64,000 bases of DNA from Benincasa hispida (lineage: Eukaryota > Streptophyta > Magnoliopsida > Cucurbitales > Cucurbitaceae), in NCBI RefSeq assembly GCF_009727055.1, contig NC_052359.1:15723725-15787724 (forward strand), in the 5' to 3' direction. Under the pieces are notes generated by a model. It had not been told where the DNA came from and searched no databases. It saw only the letters and a list, made by a program, of their open reading frames with translations. Positions 10,374 through 22,780 of the stretch are shown piece by piece. A program made the position numbers and the translations under genes. Position 1 is the first letter of the stretch, and each line of letters opens with the position of its first letter.

Positions 10374-11850
10374 ATCTTCAATCTAAACTACTAACTTGAG
10401 TTCTGCCAAAAATGATTTTTTTTTTCTTCTCCTCTTCCTCCTCATTATTTGGTGCTTTTCTTCTCCTGCACAACCAACTTCGCAAGACCACACTCCAACT
10501 CCGATGAGTCCATACAAGTAGCTTCATTCTTCTTCTCTCCCTTATCCTACGACTAGGGACTTTCGTCTTTACTAAAAGCGTTCTATTCAGTCTCAATCTC
10601 TCTGACTTTAGGGAGGCCCTCCTATCAAGAACCTATGGTTTTATTTCATTTGATCATTCTAGCGTTCACGGCTAGTCTAAAAGAAAGTCAATATACAGAC
10701 ACATTTTCTTTACAACGGAGCAGCTAAACGTAAACAAGATCTATTTCTTAGGTCGGTGTCAACCCACGGCGTATATAAAGAAGACCCACGATTCGACCTC
10801 TAACTTTAGAATGGATATTTCCGGGTGTTCAAAGTCAGTACCGTTCACCTTATTTTGTGTTGCAAAGCGAGATCGAGACCGAGCATTAGAGAGCGATACC
10901 ATGAGAGAAAGGGTAAGAGAAGAGCAATCTACGAGAGAGAAAATTGTGCAAGAGAGCGAGCGAGAAACCCCATTATGCGTGTGCGAGGTTCATTTTAGTA
11001 ATTTCACTCGAATTCCTCATTTTTAAGAAGCAAGATAAATTTCATTTTTTCTCCACAATTTAGGAACCATCATAGTTCAGATCCCTCTTACCATATATTA
11101 TTATACTTTAAAGGGAGAAAAACTCCATCCTTATAAAAGAAACAAGAAAGCAAATATTGAAAAGATTTTGGCAAAAGAAATATATTTTAGTACAGTAAAG
11201 AGTAGGGAATTTGAACCTCGTATTTCTTAATCACACATCCACACGTCAGATAATGCTCACTTTTGCATTTCGGTAAAAAAAAAAAAAAAATCTATATTTT
11301 TGGAGAGGATTAGAAAATTTATGTTCAAACTGTAGAACTGCCTCTAATTAAAGTTGGAGTGCTAAACTTATGCTGTATATTTTTAGTACAATTGAAGATA
11401 GAAAGATTGAAAGTTTGCGCATGTGCTATCATTTATTCCTTATGTTTTGTGGTTTAAAAAATAACAAACTTATCATATATCTCCTAATGTGACCAATTAT
11501 TTATAAATATTATGGTAATAAACTATGTCAAAGTTTTGACTTCTCTTTCATCCTTAGTGATTGGGTCATATGGAACAAAATGATCTGCATCAACAGGAAG
11601 GTAAGATTAAGTGTTGAACTTGAAAGTGCATGAATTAGTTTCAAAATTTTGTAGAGTAATTAAGTTAAACAAAAATTAAAACTAGATGAAGTTAACAACT
11701 TAACCAAAAACATATAGAGAGAGAGAGAGAGAAACAGAGAGTCAAAATTGTTTGTGATTTTTTCCAGTATATTTCACTAATTTCATCTCAAAAAATTTAG
11801 AACAATACACACAAGCAAATCAGTAATCCAATTCATTGAAGAAAAAAAAA
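10374..11850. other. No gene recognised; downstream flank of the EF-hand gene
   Basis: Contains a pyrimidine-rich block (10410–10640), a GA-rich block (10870–10970) and a GA microsatellite (about 11717–11736). A minus-strand word CGAGGTTCAAATTCCC at about 11206–11221 resembles an RNA polymerase III B box, as found in SINE remnants, but no matching A box or tRNA fold is apparent. The 3' untranslated region of the EF-hand gene should lie just below 11851; I see no decisive polyadenylation signal. Confidence 0.5.
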
Positions 11851-12219
11851 TCAAGAAAAATCCCTAAATTCTCGACGGAGACATTCATGGAAGCAATAGC
11901 GGGAAGCTTCCATCAACTGAGGACTTAATCTAAACATAAGAACACAAAATTCCATCTTATTAAGAGCGCCATCGCCATCGAAATCCCCTTCTCTCAACAT
12001 TCCTCTAAGCTCCTCATCCGTCAGATCCCCAAGCCCTAGCACGGCCGCATTCCTCTTCAAGCTCTCGAAATTTATCACTCCCTTCTCTCTATCCATCAGC
12101 AGATTGAAGCCATTACAGAGCTCTCCGATCAGCCCCTCGCCGCCGAGGTTGTAGGCCATCGCCGGCAGCCAATCTTCGAATCGAGATTCCGATTGGGGGA
12201 TTTGGTTCTTGGAGGCCAT
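11851..12219 (-). CDS. EF-hand calcium-binding protein, PBP1/KIC-like
   Basis: Single-exon gene of 122 codons, ATG at 12219, TAA-type end at 11851. The protein carries one canonical EF-hand loop, DFDGDGALNKME, at about residues 79–90, with Asp at positions 1, 3 and 5, Gly at 6, a hydrophobic residue at 8 and Glu at 12, so calcium binding is expected. The upstream half (residues 15–60) fits the degenerate partner hand, and the acidic loop is followed by the conserved tail FCVLMFRLSPQLMEAS. Length and layout match the plant PINOID-binding protein 1 / KCBP-interacting (KIC) family: small single-loop calcium sensors that bind kinases or the kinesin-like calmodulin-binding protein. No signal peptide or membrane segment; cytosolic or nuclear location is inferred. 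Which family member it matches cannot be settled by eye. Confidence 0.9.
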   Translation of the reverse strand: MASKNQIPQSESRFEDWLPAMAYNLGGEGLIGELCNGFNLLMDREKGVINFESLKRNAAVLGLGDLTDEELRGMLREGDFDGDGALNKMEFCVLMFRLSPQLMEASRYCFHECLRREFRDFS

Positions 12220-12283
12220 GGAAGAGTACAGAAATTGAGAAGTAAATTTGGATTTGGATTGTGAATGAAAAAGAATGGGAAGG

Positions 12284-12292
12284 GATATATAG
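12284..12292 (-). promoter_or_regulatory. TATA box of the EF-hand gene
   Basis: On the minus strand CTATATATCC lies about 65 bases before the start codon at 12219. This would place transcription start about 30–40 bases before the ATG, giving a short leader. Position and sequence fit a plant TATA box; no other candidate is closer. Confidence 0.55.
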
Positions 12293-12444
12293 AGAAAAAG
12301 GGGAAGAAAATGAAGAAGATTGCTGGGGTTTTCCGAGAAGGAGAGAATTGAACATAAAAGACAAACTCAGGTACAGATGAGATGATGAAGCTTTGTAGGC
12401 CAAGGGGTATCTTCTCAGAAGGTCCTAAGGGTATAACCGTCATT

Positions 12445-14690
12445 TACTTATTTCATGGCTGCTTGTTTCCGATTTCTTCAACAAGTCCACGTTATTATTT
12501 CTTCTATTTTATTTAACAATTGCTTTATTTCTTTCATGTTTTTATTTATTTCAATTTTCCACATTATTAAATTTTCCGGATTTATGTTTCAGATTACTAT
12601 TTTATTCCAACAACCTTCGAGAGACCTCGTGGAGTCTAACATGTACAAAATCATGCGAAAATTGTCATAATCCTAAAACGTTTCTATGTTTCACACTAGC
12701 ACACTTTTAAAAAATTTATTGAAATAGTTTTCCTTAGTATTTCTCGATCCATATCGACCATCAAGATTTGAATAAAAAAAAACTAACTTCTTCATCTTTT
12801 ATATCTAAACTAGGAAAATTATTTTAAATGGTAAAACTATTGAAAATATTTACAATATATAGCAAAATTTTAGAATTATCAATAATTGAGTGTCAATCAA
12901 CGTCAATTTTGCAATATTTTATAAATATTTGGTTTATTTTTCTATATTTAAAAATAACCATCCAAACTTTTGATTCTTTTAGTTTTTCTCGTTAAAACTA
13001 CCACACCCAGATTCTACATAATTTTTTCAAATATTATGTCATCTTTACAAATCCTATACCAAATCTTACATCTTTTCAAATTTTCTATTTATATTTTATT
13101 AAATTAAAATAACTTATTAGTATTATATGATTGTTTCTATTTATATTTTATTAAATTAATTCAAATGATCCATATAAAATAATTATCATACTAAAATCGC
13201 TAAATATCAATCAAAATTATTACATGATTTTCCTAAACATGTAGAAAACGTAGGAAGTAGATAAGAGAAGATGAAAACAAACTGAAAAATCAATGATATT
13301 AATTTGACATCAACATTTTTCCACAGTATATATTATAATGTATGACTTTAGAGGAGAATTCTAATCGAGAGTTAAAATTAACATACCCATAAAAATTTAG
13401 GGTATAAATATGATTTGATATACAATTATTTATTTTCAGTTTTTAATGGATACAACTTTTAAAATTTAAGAAACATAATTATCTAAGGTAGATTAAGAAA
13501 TTCTAATTACTTATTTTATTCTTTAGGTGTTAATTATTTAGTAAATAGAGAAATTTATTTTAATTTGAGTGATGAAAATAGAAATAAATTTGAAATATAT
13601 ATTATTGTAATTATATGTAATTATGGTAAAATTGATGGGTGGATATGTTAAAAGGAAATATTCAGTTTTTTTAAAAAAAATAAAGTAGATAAAATGAGTT
13701 TACTTTAAAAGTGAATAAATTAGATAGAATAAATTGAATTCACATTAGGATAAGTTGAATGGGTCATGTGTTTTATTTTGTATTTTAATAGTAAGAGTTG
13801 GTCTTAGTCTTTTTAAAGAAAAAAAAAAAAAAAGGTTGAAGTGAGTCTAAGAGTGGTTGGATTTGGTCTCTGCGTGGAGTAGCAATAGCAATGAGAGGTG
13901 ACGAGTGCAATGATGCCAACAATCCAAAGTCTCGAGTCAATGAATGGGTTATACATGGCCACAACAACATCAACTCGGTCAATTTAACTTAGTTGACCTG
14001 CCAATTTGATGACCCTTCCAAAAACTTGAAAATTCCCCATTCCCACGAATTTGTAACTCATACCAATGATTAAAATATATATTCATTTCTCTCAATGAAA
14101 GTGTTAAAATCTCACTTTTACAGTATCAATTATTGCCATTTTTTTGGAAATTTTAAATAATTAGCATAAAAAAAAGAATTTTTAAACAAATTAAAAGGTT
14201 TATTCATCAAGATATCTATTAATATCTATCAGTATCTATGACAGATAGATAATGATATTTTGGTATATTTGAAAATAAATTTGCTCATTTTTCTATATTT
14301 AAAATCATCTCAATGGTTGGATTTTTTCTTTTATATTTTCTTTTTCCTAGTGGGTTTCTGTATGGCAAAAGAAATGGACTTCAAAGTTTGAATACTTCAA
14401 TCGAATTCAAAAATTGATGTTGATATTGATATAGAGAGTTCAATTTTGCAATCGTCTAGCTTCTATTCTTTCTAAAGGTAATTCTCCCTTTTTTTTTATA
14501 TTTGACTATAGGATGCATCCTGGTAAGTTTTCTTTAGATTTAGCTTCTCTCTCATCACCACCCCTATACTCGATCTCAACATCAACAGCCACAATTTTGG
14601 GGGTTGAGGCTGAGGAGAGGGGTGGTGACGAAAAAACAGTACTTGGTAGTTATATCCTTTTCGGCTCTTTGATCATGACTCTGTTGGGTT
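12445..14690. other. AT-rich intergenic region, no gene recognised
   Basis: Long AT-rich spacer between the EF-hand gene and the copia element. Open frames are short and lack any recognisable domain. The plus-strand frame at 14513–14704 is rich in Ser and has no family match I know. Confidence 0.6.
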
Positions 14691-14851
14691 TCAATCTTAT
14701 CTAGGTCCAATTACTCAAGATCAACACTGAGATGATGAAGAAATAGCTGAGAAAGGCTCTATTAAATCCTCAATCCTAGATACTCGATGCTCGATATGTT
14801 TCTACTCGATACTCGATGTGAATTTTCTTTTATCCTCAACGCATTTCTGTT

Positions 14852-15317
14852 CTTGCTCTATGGAACGCGATAAGAGCTGATCGATACTCAACCTTAATCG
14901 ATGAGTCTTGATCTTTACTCAATACAACTTGAAGACAAAAACAACTGACTCTAAACTACCCGATAAAAAAAATCGATGCACGATTCAACTCGATACTATA
15001 GAATTTGATAGATTTGATAGCAAGATTGTATTCACGCCATTTGCAAAAAAATTGAAGTCAATTAAGCGAAGAAGATAAAGAGAAGAAGAAGAAAACACAT
15101 AAGATTACGTGGTTCGGCCAAGATGCCTACGTCCACAAGAAGAGTCACGTTCTTTTTCATTTAGAAGATTGCGTATAGCTTGTTTATTTATAGAAAAATA
15201 GAATTTATGAACTATTCTATTTTGTTTTTCGATCAATGGTATTTATAACATATACCAACAGACCGTTACAAGATAAATTTAGTTATAAACTAAGTTAGTT
15301 GAGGTATTTGATTCACA
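14852..15317 (-). repeat. 3' LTR of the copia element (alignable part)
   Basis: Aligns along its length with 25951–26417, including the marker block 'attacgtggttcggccaaga' and 'gcctacgtccac' near 15105–15140. On the minus strand it starts TGTGAATCAAATACC at 15317, immediately after a polypurine tract (GTGGAGAATTTGAAGAAAT, about 15318–15336). The LTR extends further left to an unresolved end near 14700–14760. Around 14780–15000 it is rich in CTCGAT words. Confidence 0.85.
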
Positions 15318-16048
15318 ATTTCTTCAAATTCTCCACCTTGACTCTAATGCCTTGCAATCTTCTGATCTTCCTGATTCTGACCATTCTGTCTACCATGCGT
15401 CTGGAAGTTCGAAACCAACCTGTTCTAGACATTTGACCAACTTAGGCGTTGAATTAGGCTTTGTCAACATGTCAGCTGCATTCTCTAATGTGTGAACCTT
15501 TAGGATTTCTATTTCCCCTATCTCTACTTTATCACTAATGAAATGATACTTTACATCAATGTATTTAGTTCTAGTGTGGTATTGTGGATTTCAGGATAAA
15601 TGGATAGCACTTTGGTTGGAGTTTTACCACTGTTTTATCTATTCCAAAGTCTTTCAGCAATCCCTTAAGCCACAATGCCTCTTTAATTGCTTCTGTTAAA
15701 GCCATATATTTAGCTTCTACTGTAGATAAAGTTACTATAGGTTGTAGTGTTGCTTTCCAACTGATTAGATTATGACCTTAAAGGAATAGGTAACCTGTTA
15801 GGGACCTTCTTTTGTCCAAATCACCAGCATAGTCAGCATCCACATATCCATATAGTTCTAAATTTGGTTCGGCTGATTTTTAGTAGACTAATCTTGAGTT
15901 TTTAGACCAAACTAAGTATAGCCTCCCAATGTCTCTTACCTGGGTTAGACATATATCTACTAATAAGGATAGCTGAATATAAGAGATCAGGTCTGATAGA
16001 AATCATTAAATACATTAGGCTTCCGACTTCCTGACCATAGGGTATGAC
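15318..16048 (-). pseudogene. Copia RNase H and reverse transcriptase C-terminal remnant
   Basis: Reads on the minus strand from 16048 downward: VGSLMYLMIS (conserved end of the copia reverse transcriptase region), RPDL, SRYMSNPG, then frameshifted RNase H blocks and the tail before the polypurine tract. It continues the coding sequence that stops at 17704; the interruption is the inserted LTR at 16049–17698. Several stop codons make it inactive. Confidence 0.8.
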
Positions 16049-17698
16049 TGATAACGGGTAGAAATGTACGTTATCATAGTGCTAAGTTTTTAAACAATGT
16101 TGGATTGTATTTATGAAATATGTTAATTTGCGTCCATTAAGCATCAGTTTCTTAATATTGCGGTCGCATGTGTCCAACGCATTAGAACAGTTGATCTTTG
16201 TATTTTTGTGTAGAATATGCGTTAACGCAATGCAAAGATTGCGATCATAGGAATTCATTGGTCGAGCGCAACTTCACCGCAAGGCTCTGTATTGATCGTG
16301 CTCACAAACATTCACCCGAGAAGGATCGCCGCAACTTGGTCAGCGCAACATGGTGGGCGCATCCAGGTGAAAGGATAATTAAGAGCATTGGGACAGAAAG
16401 CTGATGACAGTCGAATCCAAATTAAATTGACAGCTGATAACGGTCACAAAGTACATTCAGCTTTATCGGTGACAATTTTTCGGTATATCAAAGTTGTCCC
16501 ATCTGTACAACCAGGAGAGAGAAGCCGCATTTCACCATGGATGCTCTATAAATACCAAGGGCATTCTTCAGAAAAGTAGTTAAGCAGTTGATCAGTTCGC
16601 ACGTCTTTGTTCTTAGTTTTCTTTCATTTTAAGGTGGACGCGAGGGAGAAAGTTGTGCCGGTAGATCGTTCCGGTATGCTTGGGAGAGCGTCGGAAGCTC
16701 TAAGGACAGAGAGAGGGTCGACGCCTGCGGAAGAGGGATCATCATTAGATCAGAATAAAGATTTTAGTATAAAAAGCCTCGGTCAGCAAGGAATTGCTAC
16801 CAGGCTCTCTACTTTTAACTTCCATTGACATTTTGTACTCAACTCATTTATAAGAATAGAATTTCTTTCTCTATATCTATTCACTCTTTGTTATTCACGC
16901 ATGAGTAGCTAAATTAGTTGAATGGGTTGAGAAGCATTTAGTTAGCACAACTAGGGAATCTTCATTCTTTGCAATTATCTTGTTTATGTATGTTTCATTC
17001 GTCCATTAGAGATACTCGGGAGGGTAGTCTAAGGACAGGATCTAGACTTGGGAAGGTCAGGTTAGAATCTAGACTCGGAAGAGCCAAATTAGAACGCACA
17101 AACGAGAGATAAGTGCTTAGGAATGAGCACTATTTGTTATCAACGCATCACATGCATCCTAGAGATAAGATATGATTGTATGCGGTCACCTTGCTTTCAT
17201 GTATTTTGCAACATCACATAGGACAAGAGTAGAGACTTAGGGATAAGCTCTATGGAAAATTCTGTATTCAACACATGCGTCCTAGACTTAGGAGCATCGC
17301 ATATACATTGGAAAATGACTTGCTGTGCATGGTTGTAATATGATCGCATGGTCTGACGCATTCCCGAATAACGCTAGCTAAAGATCTTCTCAACCCGTTC
17401 ATCGCATACTCATTGCATCTATATACGCAACTGTCTTTTCTCAAATCTGCCACCTTTATTTATTTCTTTTTCATCAACGCAAACAATAAACCCAACTCTT
17501 ATTTATTTACTTGGTTACTGCAAAGTTTTCATAAAAATTACCAACGCAATCTGTTTTCACAAGTCCCTGTGTTTGACCCTGGACTTACCAGGAAACTCAG
17601 AGGAATTTACACTTGAATTTTGCCGGGGAAACTTGAGTGCACAAATCAAATCCATCAACGCATATCATCTATATTTCCACTTCAAAATACGAGCATCA
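16049..17698 (+). mobile_element. Solo LTR of a long-LTR Ty3-like element
   Basis: 1650 bases, starting TGATAAC and ending ATCA, inserted in the copia coding region. Flanks ATGAC (16044–16048) and ACGAC (17699–17703) match at 4 of 5 positions. The first 30 bases form a hairpin (TGATAAC ... GTTATCA). A TATA box CTATAAATA lies at about 16546, followed by transcribed-type sequence and, near the 3' end (about 17563–17630), a block CCTGTGTTTGACCCTGGACT followed by CCGGGGAAACTTG; I recall this as typical of Tat/Athila-type LTR ends. It has no coding capacity. Confidence 0.65.
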
Positions 17699-17703
17699 AC
17701 GAC

Positions 17704-18253
17704 TTATATCTGTTTTTTATGTTCTTGGTTAGAATCTTTAGGAGATTTGGCTGAGGATAGCTTAAAGTGTTGAGCAATAGGTAAGCTTATAGGTTTAGCC
17801 TTACTCATATTGAACCTTTTTTGGATCTTCTCACAATAGTTAGACTGATTGATGCTTAAAACAGACTTCTTCTTGTTCTTTAGGATTTCAATTCCTAGGA
17901 CCTTGCTTACTTCTCCCAAGTCCTTCATATTAAACTCACTTTTTAAGAGGTTTTTAACACGGGTTAGATCTTCCTTGGACCTACCTGCCAGTAACATATC
18001 ATCCACATATATGAGTAGGTAAACCTTGTCCTTATAGGAACCTGTATTTACTTAAAGACATATGTCAAATGAACTTCTTTTGAATCCAATGCTAGAAATA
18101 TAGTCATTGAACCTTCTAGTTCAGCACCTAGGTGATTGTTTTAACCCATAGATTGACTTGTTGAGTATAAAATAGAGATTTTCTCTTCCTTTAACTTCAA
18201 ATGCCTTAGGTTGCGTCATATAAATTATCTCTTCTAGATTTCCATGAAGGAAG
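17704..18253 (-). pseudogene. Copia reverse transcriptase, palm region
   Basis: Minus-strand reverse transcriptase remnant with the catalytic YVDD motif (about 18020–17995, followed by MLLAG), the downstream NMKDLGE...LGIEI block, and upstream HGNLEEI...QPKAFEVKG and YGLKQSP. Frames change between blocks and a stop follows YGLKQSP. It joins 22224–22726 across the inserted LTR at 18254–22223 and 15318–16048 across the LTR at 16049–17698. Confidence 0.85.
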
Positions 18254-21200
18254 TGTTGGGGATGATGCCCTAAACTCTCGTTGTGTCCTATAGTTTGTAA
18301 ACACTGTATTGAACAAACACTTATGATGTAATAATATATGATATTTTTCTTCACTATTGTCTATGAAACATGAGATGTTTTAATTGATTTACCACAAACC
18401 AATAAACTAAGATCCCTGGTTGTCGTTGTAACTTAAGCATGTATGTGGAGACATACAAGTGAATCATGCCTTAAGTGATAACCAAAATGGCCTGTAGCAT
18501 ATGGATATAGGAAGGAATCCTTATCCTGGTGACGCTACGGATGCGGCTCGCTATGTAGAATAGTTACAAGTGTTGTGACTTGCTACAGATGGTCTGATCC
18601 TGATCATTCATGTGGAGACATGCGAGCGGGGCCATCCTATACAAAGGAGTTTGTATAAGACCAGACCACGAAGTGTTATAGTCTCGTTTATAACGCCATT
18701 CATGACAGAGACTTCACTTCACTAGGATGATCATAGGTAACATGACCTCAATCCTAAGTGAGTTGGGAACTTCTGCCTTTGAAGGTGGTCCTTTGATTTG
18801 CATGGGTGCGAGTGGCCAGATTGTTGACTCAAACCTACCACTTTAGGAATTCGTCTAATTTGGGAGCTAGGAACTCAGCTACATAAGATAGAATTCACTC
18901 CTTCCCCGAATTAGGGGTAAGTAGATAGATTGCACCCTTAAGGGCTGATTCCGGGGCTTGATCGATGTGGTGCCACACTGTTGGGTTTTATGTCCTAACA
19001 TTCTGTTTTGTAGACAATAGAACTTATTCTGAAAATTCAATAAAGTTGTTATTGAATATAATTTTTTTTAGAAAGCCAATAAACCTAAGTCCCTTGACCA
19101 TTATATAAGTACTTGAACTTTATGTGGAGACATACAAGTGGATCAGGTTCGAGTAAATAGTCGAAATGATCTATAGTATATGAATAAGGTTGGGTTTCTT
19201 ATTCTAGTAACACTATTGGATGCGGCCTACTCTGTAGTTGTTACAAAGAGTTGTAAAGTGCTACAAACGAAGTGATCCTAATTCGTTCATGTTGGGACTT
19301 GAGAAGTGGGCGTGTCCTATGCAAATGAGTTTTGTGCAAGATCGGACCACAAAACTAGTCACTCTTACTTTATAACACTGTTTACTATTTAAGACTGACT
19401 ATTTCAAACGGATGACCTAGGTAACTTGACCTTAATCCTGAGCTCATTATGAATTCATGTTTGTTCGGGATTGTCCTTTGATCTGCAAACGGTGAGAGTA
19501 GACCAACTGTCTCTGCTCAATAAGCTTACCATTTTAGGGATAAGATCGGATGAATAGCTGGGGACATAGGGTACAAGATGGAATTCACTCCTACCCAATT
19601 AGGGTTAGTAGAGAGGTTATTCCCTTCAAGTGTTGATTTTGGGTCTTGAACAAAAGGCCTCATTGGCTTAAGAGGGATTCAATTTATTGATTGAATCACA
19701 AATCAATTGTTCATTAGGGGATCAGTGGGACTTAAGGAACAAGAGATAATTTCGAGGGTGAAGCAGAGATTCAACCCAACCGTTATTACAAGCAACCTAT
19801 GAAGGGTTAACTTACTAATCATGGTTATATCGAGTGGACATAATATATCTACTGTGAGAGAAGTTCAGCTATGAGCTTTAGTAGAATCACTCATTAGTTA
19901 ACAAATGGGGGTTAGATCGGTATAATGAGTTTAACCGATTAATCTTGGATCGTTGGAGCCCATGATCTGTAGGTCCGCGAGGTCTCCCTACTAGCTCATA
20001 AATGGATTAGCTCTAGAATAGTGTGATAAGTTAATTTGAAATGTTCAAATTAGAATTAAATGAAATTGGAGAAATAATATTTAAATATGATTTAAATATT
20101 TGAAGATGGTATTGTGTAAAATAATTTAATATTTGATATTAAGTTAATTAGAATTATTTAAATTGTTTAAATTATTATTTATTAATTTTATTAAGAAATT
20201 TTATTAAGAAAATTAATTTTGTAAAATTAATAATATTTTTAATTTTATTAAATAAAATTGATTTATGAAATCAATTTATTAAATTTAAAAAGAAGAGAAA
20301 AATCACAAAGTTGGAAAATTTGGATTTTCCATTGTCTTCTTCCAAGTAGCTCACTAACAACTCACTTTAAATCTTCATTAACTCCAAGCATGAGCTGCAT
20401 CTCATGCAGCAAATCTCTTTGCATGAATGTCTGCAATATATTGAAGAGATTGGAGTGTTTTGAAGTGAATGCAACCGAACAATTTTCTGAAAAATTCGTG
20501 AGAGAAGAAGTTGTCTTCTGCTAAGTTGCTGTTGTGAGTAGCCTCCAAATTCCCTTAATTCAAGCTTATTTTGAGTCCCACTACTCAATCTAGAGCACCA
20601 AGAGGATATTAAGGAAGAACTTGGGGTGGTCTACAACAAGATTCAGAGAAGATTTGCAGCTGAATTCGAGCTTAGAGGAAGTTCTTCAAAGGTATGTCAT
20701 GAAACCCATTTATTTCTGTTGAAGCATGTTTTCTTTTCTGCCAAAATTAATGAATTAGAGTGCTTATGGATCCTGGTAACTTCCGTTGCGCATTGGTATG
20801 TTCTAATACACACACCTTCTTATGGCCCGAGAGGTGTCCGCACATAGTAGGACTATGTTGTATTGTTCATTAGAGAGATCAGTGGTACTTAAGAAGTTAG
20901 ATGTAACTATAGGGGCAAAATGGTAAATTAACCCAGTTGTACTTATGAGCATCTGTGAAGGGTTATCGTACTATTGATTGGTTATATCTGATGGACACAG
21001 AAATATATTTGTGATAGAAGAGTGCAGCTATCGGCCTTTAGTAGAATACCTGGCAGTTAACGGATAGTGGATCTCGTGGCTAAAGAGTTTAGTCAGCTAT
21101 TCACATATCGTTGGAGCTTCGAGCCACAGGTCCATAAGGTCCTCTTGGTAGCTCAATGGATTCAAGTTGAGAATTAGTTTTTGGGTCAGTTTGAAGTGTT

Positions 21201-22223
21201 CAAATTAACAAGAGGTAGTTTGATTATATATGATATAATTAAACGGGTCAATTATATATGATATAGTTCACATGATGTATGAGATACATTAATTGGAGGA
21301 AAAGGAAATAAATATTATTTGTATCTAGTGGAGGAGAAAAGGACTATGGTTCATATGTTACATATGATGTGATATTAAACCATAGGTTATAAATATAATG
21401 TGATTATATTTATTTTTTAATTAAAAAATTATGAGATAATTGTTGGTTTTTCTCCATAACCGCATGAGATAGTGGTAAGTTACATTCAATTTTCGTAACT
21501 GAAGGATAAAATGAAAATAGTTTTCATTTTTGCAAGAAGATCAGAAAATCGCTCCACGATTTAGTACACTGCCCATCATCTAGTAAATGAGAGCCTACAT
21601 GATAGCTCAAGTTGTCCTAAACGATCGTGTACACACGCAACTTACCTAAACGATCGCCTAGTCTTTTCTAAACTATCATGCGCGAAAGCGATTTTACTAA
21701 ACAATCGTCTAAATGATCAACTCAATCTACTACACGATCGGTACCTTTTACTAAACGATCAAGCACTTGTCTATACGTTAAGACTTCAGATATCTCCCAC
21801 TTGCTTGGTCGTGGTAAACGATCGTTGTTTCCTCTTCCCCTCTACCAAATCCAACAGAGTTCATGCCTCTTGGATTCTCACTCCGAGAATACCAAAGTTT
21901 TCGAATGGTTGTGTTCTTCTTTGCTGCCTGTTTGTGAGAAGTCCGTTCGGTAGTAGACGACAGCGAGATTTGGTGGACGATAGACTTGACGATCTCAGCG
22001 ACAATGAGAGTTGCTGGCTTGATGAGAGCAAGAGTTCAAGGAAAGAAAAGTTCTTCAACTGGTATGTTTCTCGTTCCTTTGTTGTTTAAGTTTGAAAAGC
22101 ATGCCGTAATTTATTCTTAGATGCATAACTTGTATGTTTGTTTGTGAATGCGGTGTTTCTGTCACAATGATTTGGAACGATCTTGCTTCCATTCATAGGT
22201 CCTCTTTGATAAGATTTCCTTCA
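18254..22223 (+). mobile_element. Solo long LTR (family TGTTGG), hosting a second LTR
   Basis: Starts TGTTGGGGATGATGCCC at 18254 and ends GATTTCCTTCA at 22223, the same 3' end as the LTR at 23748–25214. About 2.1 kb remains once the nested LTR at 18979–20810 and its duplicated target are removed. It splits the copia reverse transcriptase between KAAF and LHGN. Flanks GGAAG (left) and AAAAG (right) match at only 3 of 5 positions, so the duplication is eroded. No primer-binding site follows, so this is a solo LTR. Near 21600–21830 it carries several ACGATCG words. Confidence 0.85.
18979..20810 (+). mobile_element. Solo long LTR nested in another LTR of the same family
   Basis: 1832 bases from TGTTGGGTTTTATGTCC to TTCTAATACA. 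The five bases on either side are both CACAC (18974–18978 and 20811–20815), a perfect target-site duplication, so both boundaries are secure. No internal coding sequence or primer-binding site follows. By eye it is closest to the minus-strand copy at 38907–40704, and the two share blocks from end to end. Confidence 0.92.
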
Positions 22224-22726
22224 AAAAGGCAGCTTTCACATCTAGTTGATAAAATTCTAAGTTATTTTGAGCAACCAAGGATAAAAAAAAGTCTTATGGA
22301 AGTTTGTTTGACAACTGGAGAGAAAATCTCTGAGTAATTTATTACTTCCCTTTGAATAAATCCCTTTGCAACCAACCTTGCTTTATACCTAGGTTTTTGA
22401 TCACATGATGCACCTTTCTTAAGTTTGAAAAACCATTTAGAGGAAACTGGTTTATAACCCTTAGGAAGAGGAACTAATGACCATATGTCATTCACTTTTA
22501 GTGAATGCATTTCCTCATTCATAGCTTCTATCCAATCCCTTGCATCAACATAACTTGTTGCTTCTTTAAAGGTTGTTGGTTCTTGGTTAGTAGGAGTCAC
22601 AATAGTGTTTAGAACCAAATTCATATAGTTCATTTTAGTATATCTAGTTGGAGGGGTAATGGCTCTCCTTTGTCTATCCCTGTCTAAGACATACTGACTC
22701 AAATCAGGTTGCTCATTTATAGTCAC
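22224..22726 (-). pseudogene. Copia reverse transcriptase N-terminal part and connector
   Basis: Minus-strand frame with the conserved copia order: connector (…PTRYTK), FKEA...DWIEAMNEEMHSL, WSLVPLPKG, SKWFFKLK, RYKARLVAKGF and YSEIFSPVVKQTSIR, then QLDVKAAF. The last motif is cut by the LTR at 22223 and its continuation LHGNLEE appears at 18253. The frame stops once near the end (…LGCSK). Confidence 0.88.
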
Positions 22727-22780
22727 CTCTTGTTCCCCTGCATCTTCCTCAACTTCTCCTGTGTCATTAGGTAGGTTAGA

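Noticed and set aside
11195..11290. B-box-like word on the minus strand
   Set aside because: No A box at the right distance, no tRNA fold.
12113..12443. Open frames overlapping the EF-hand gene on the same strand
   Set aside because: Other-frame shadows; Phe/Ser/Pro-rich without family features, running through the promoter region.
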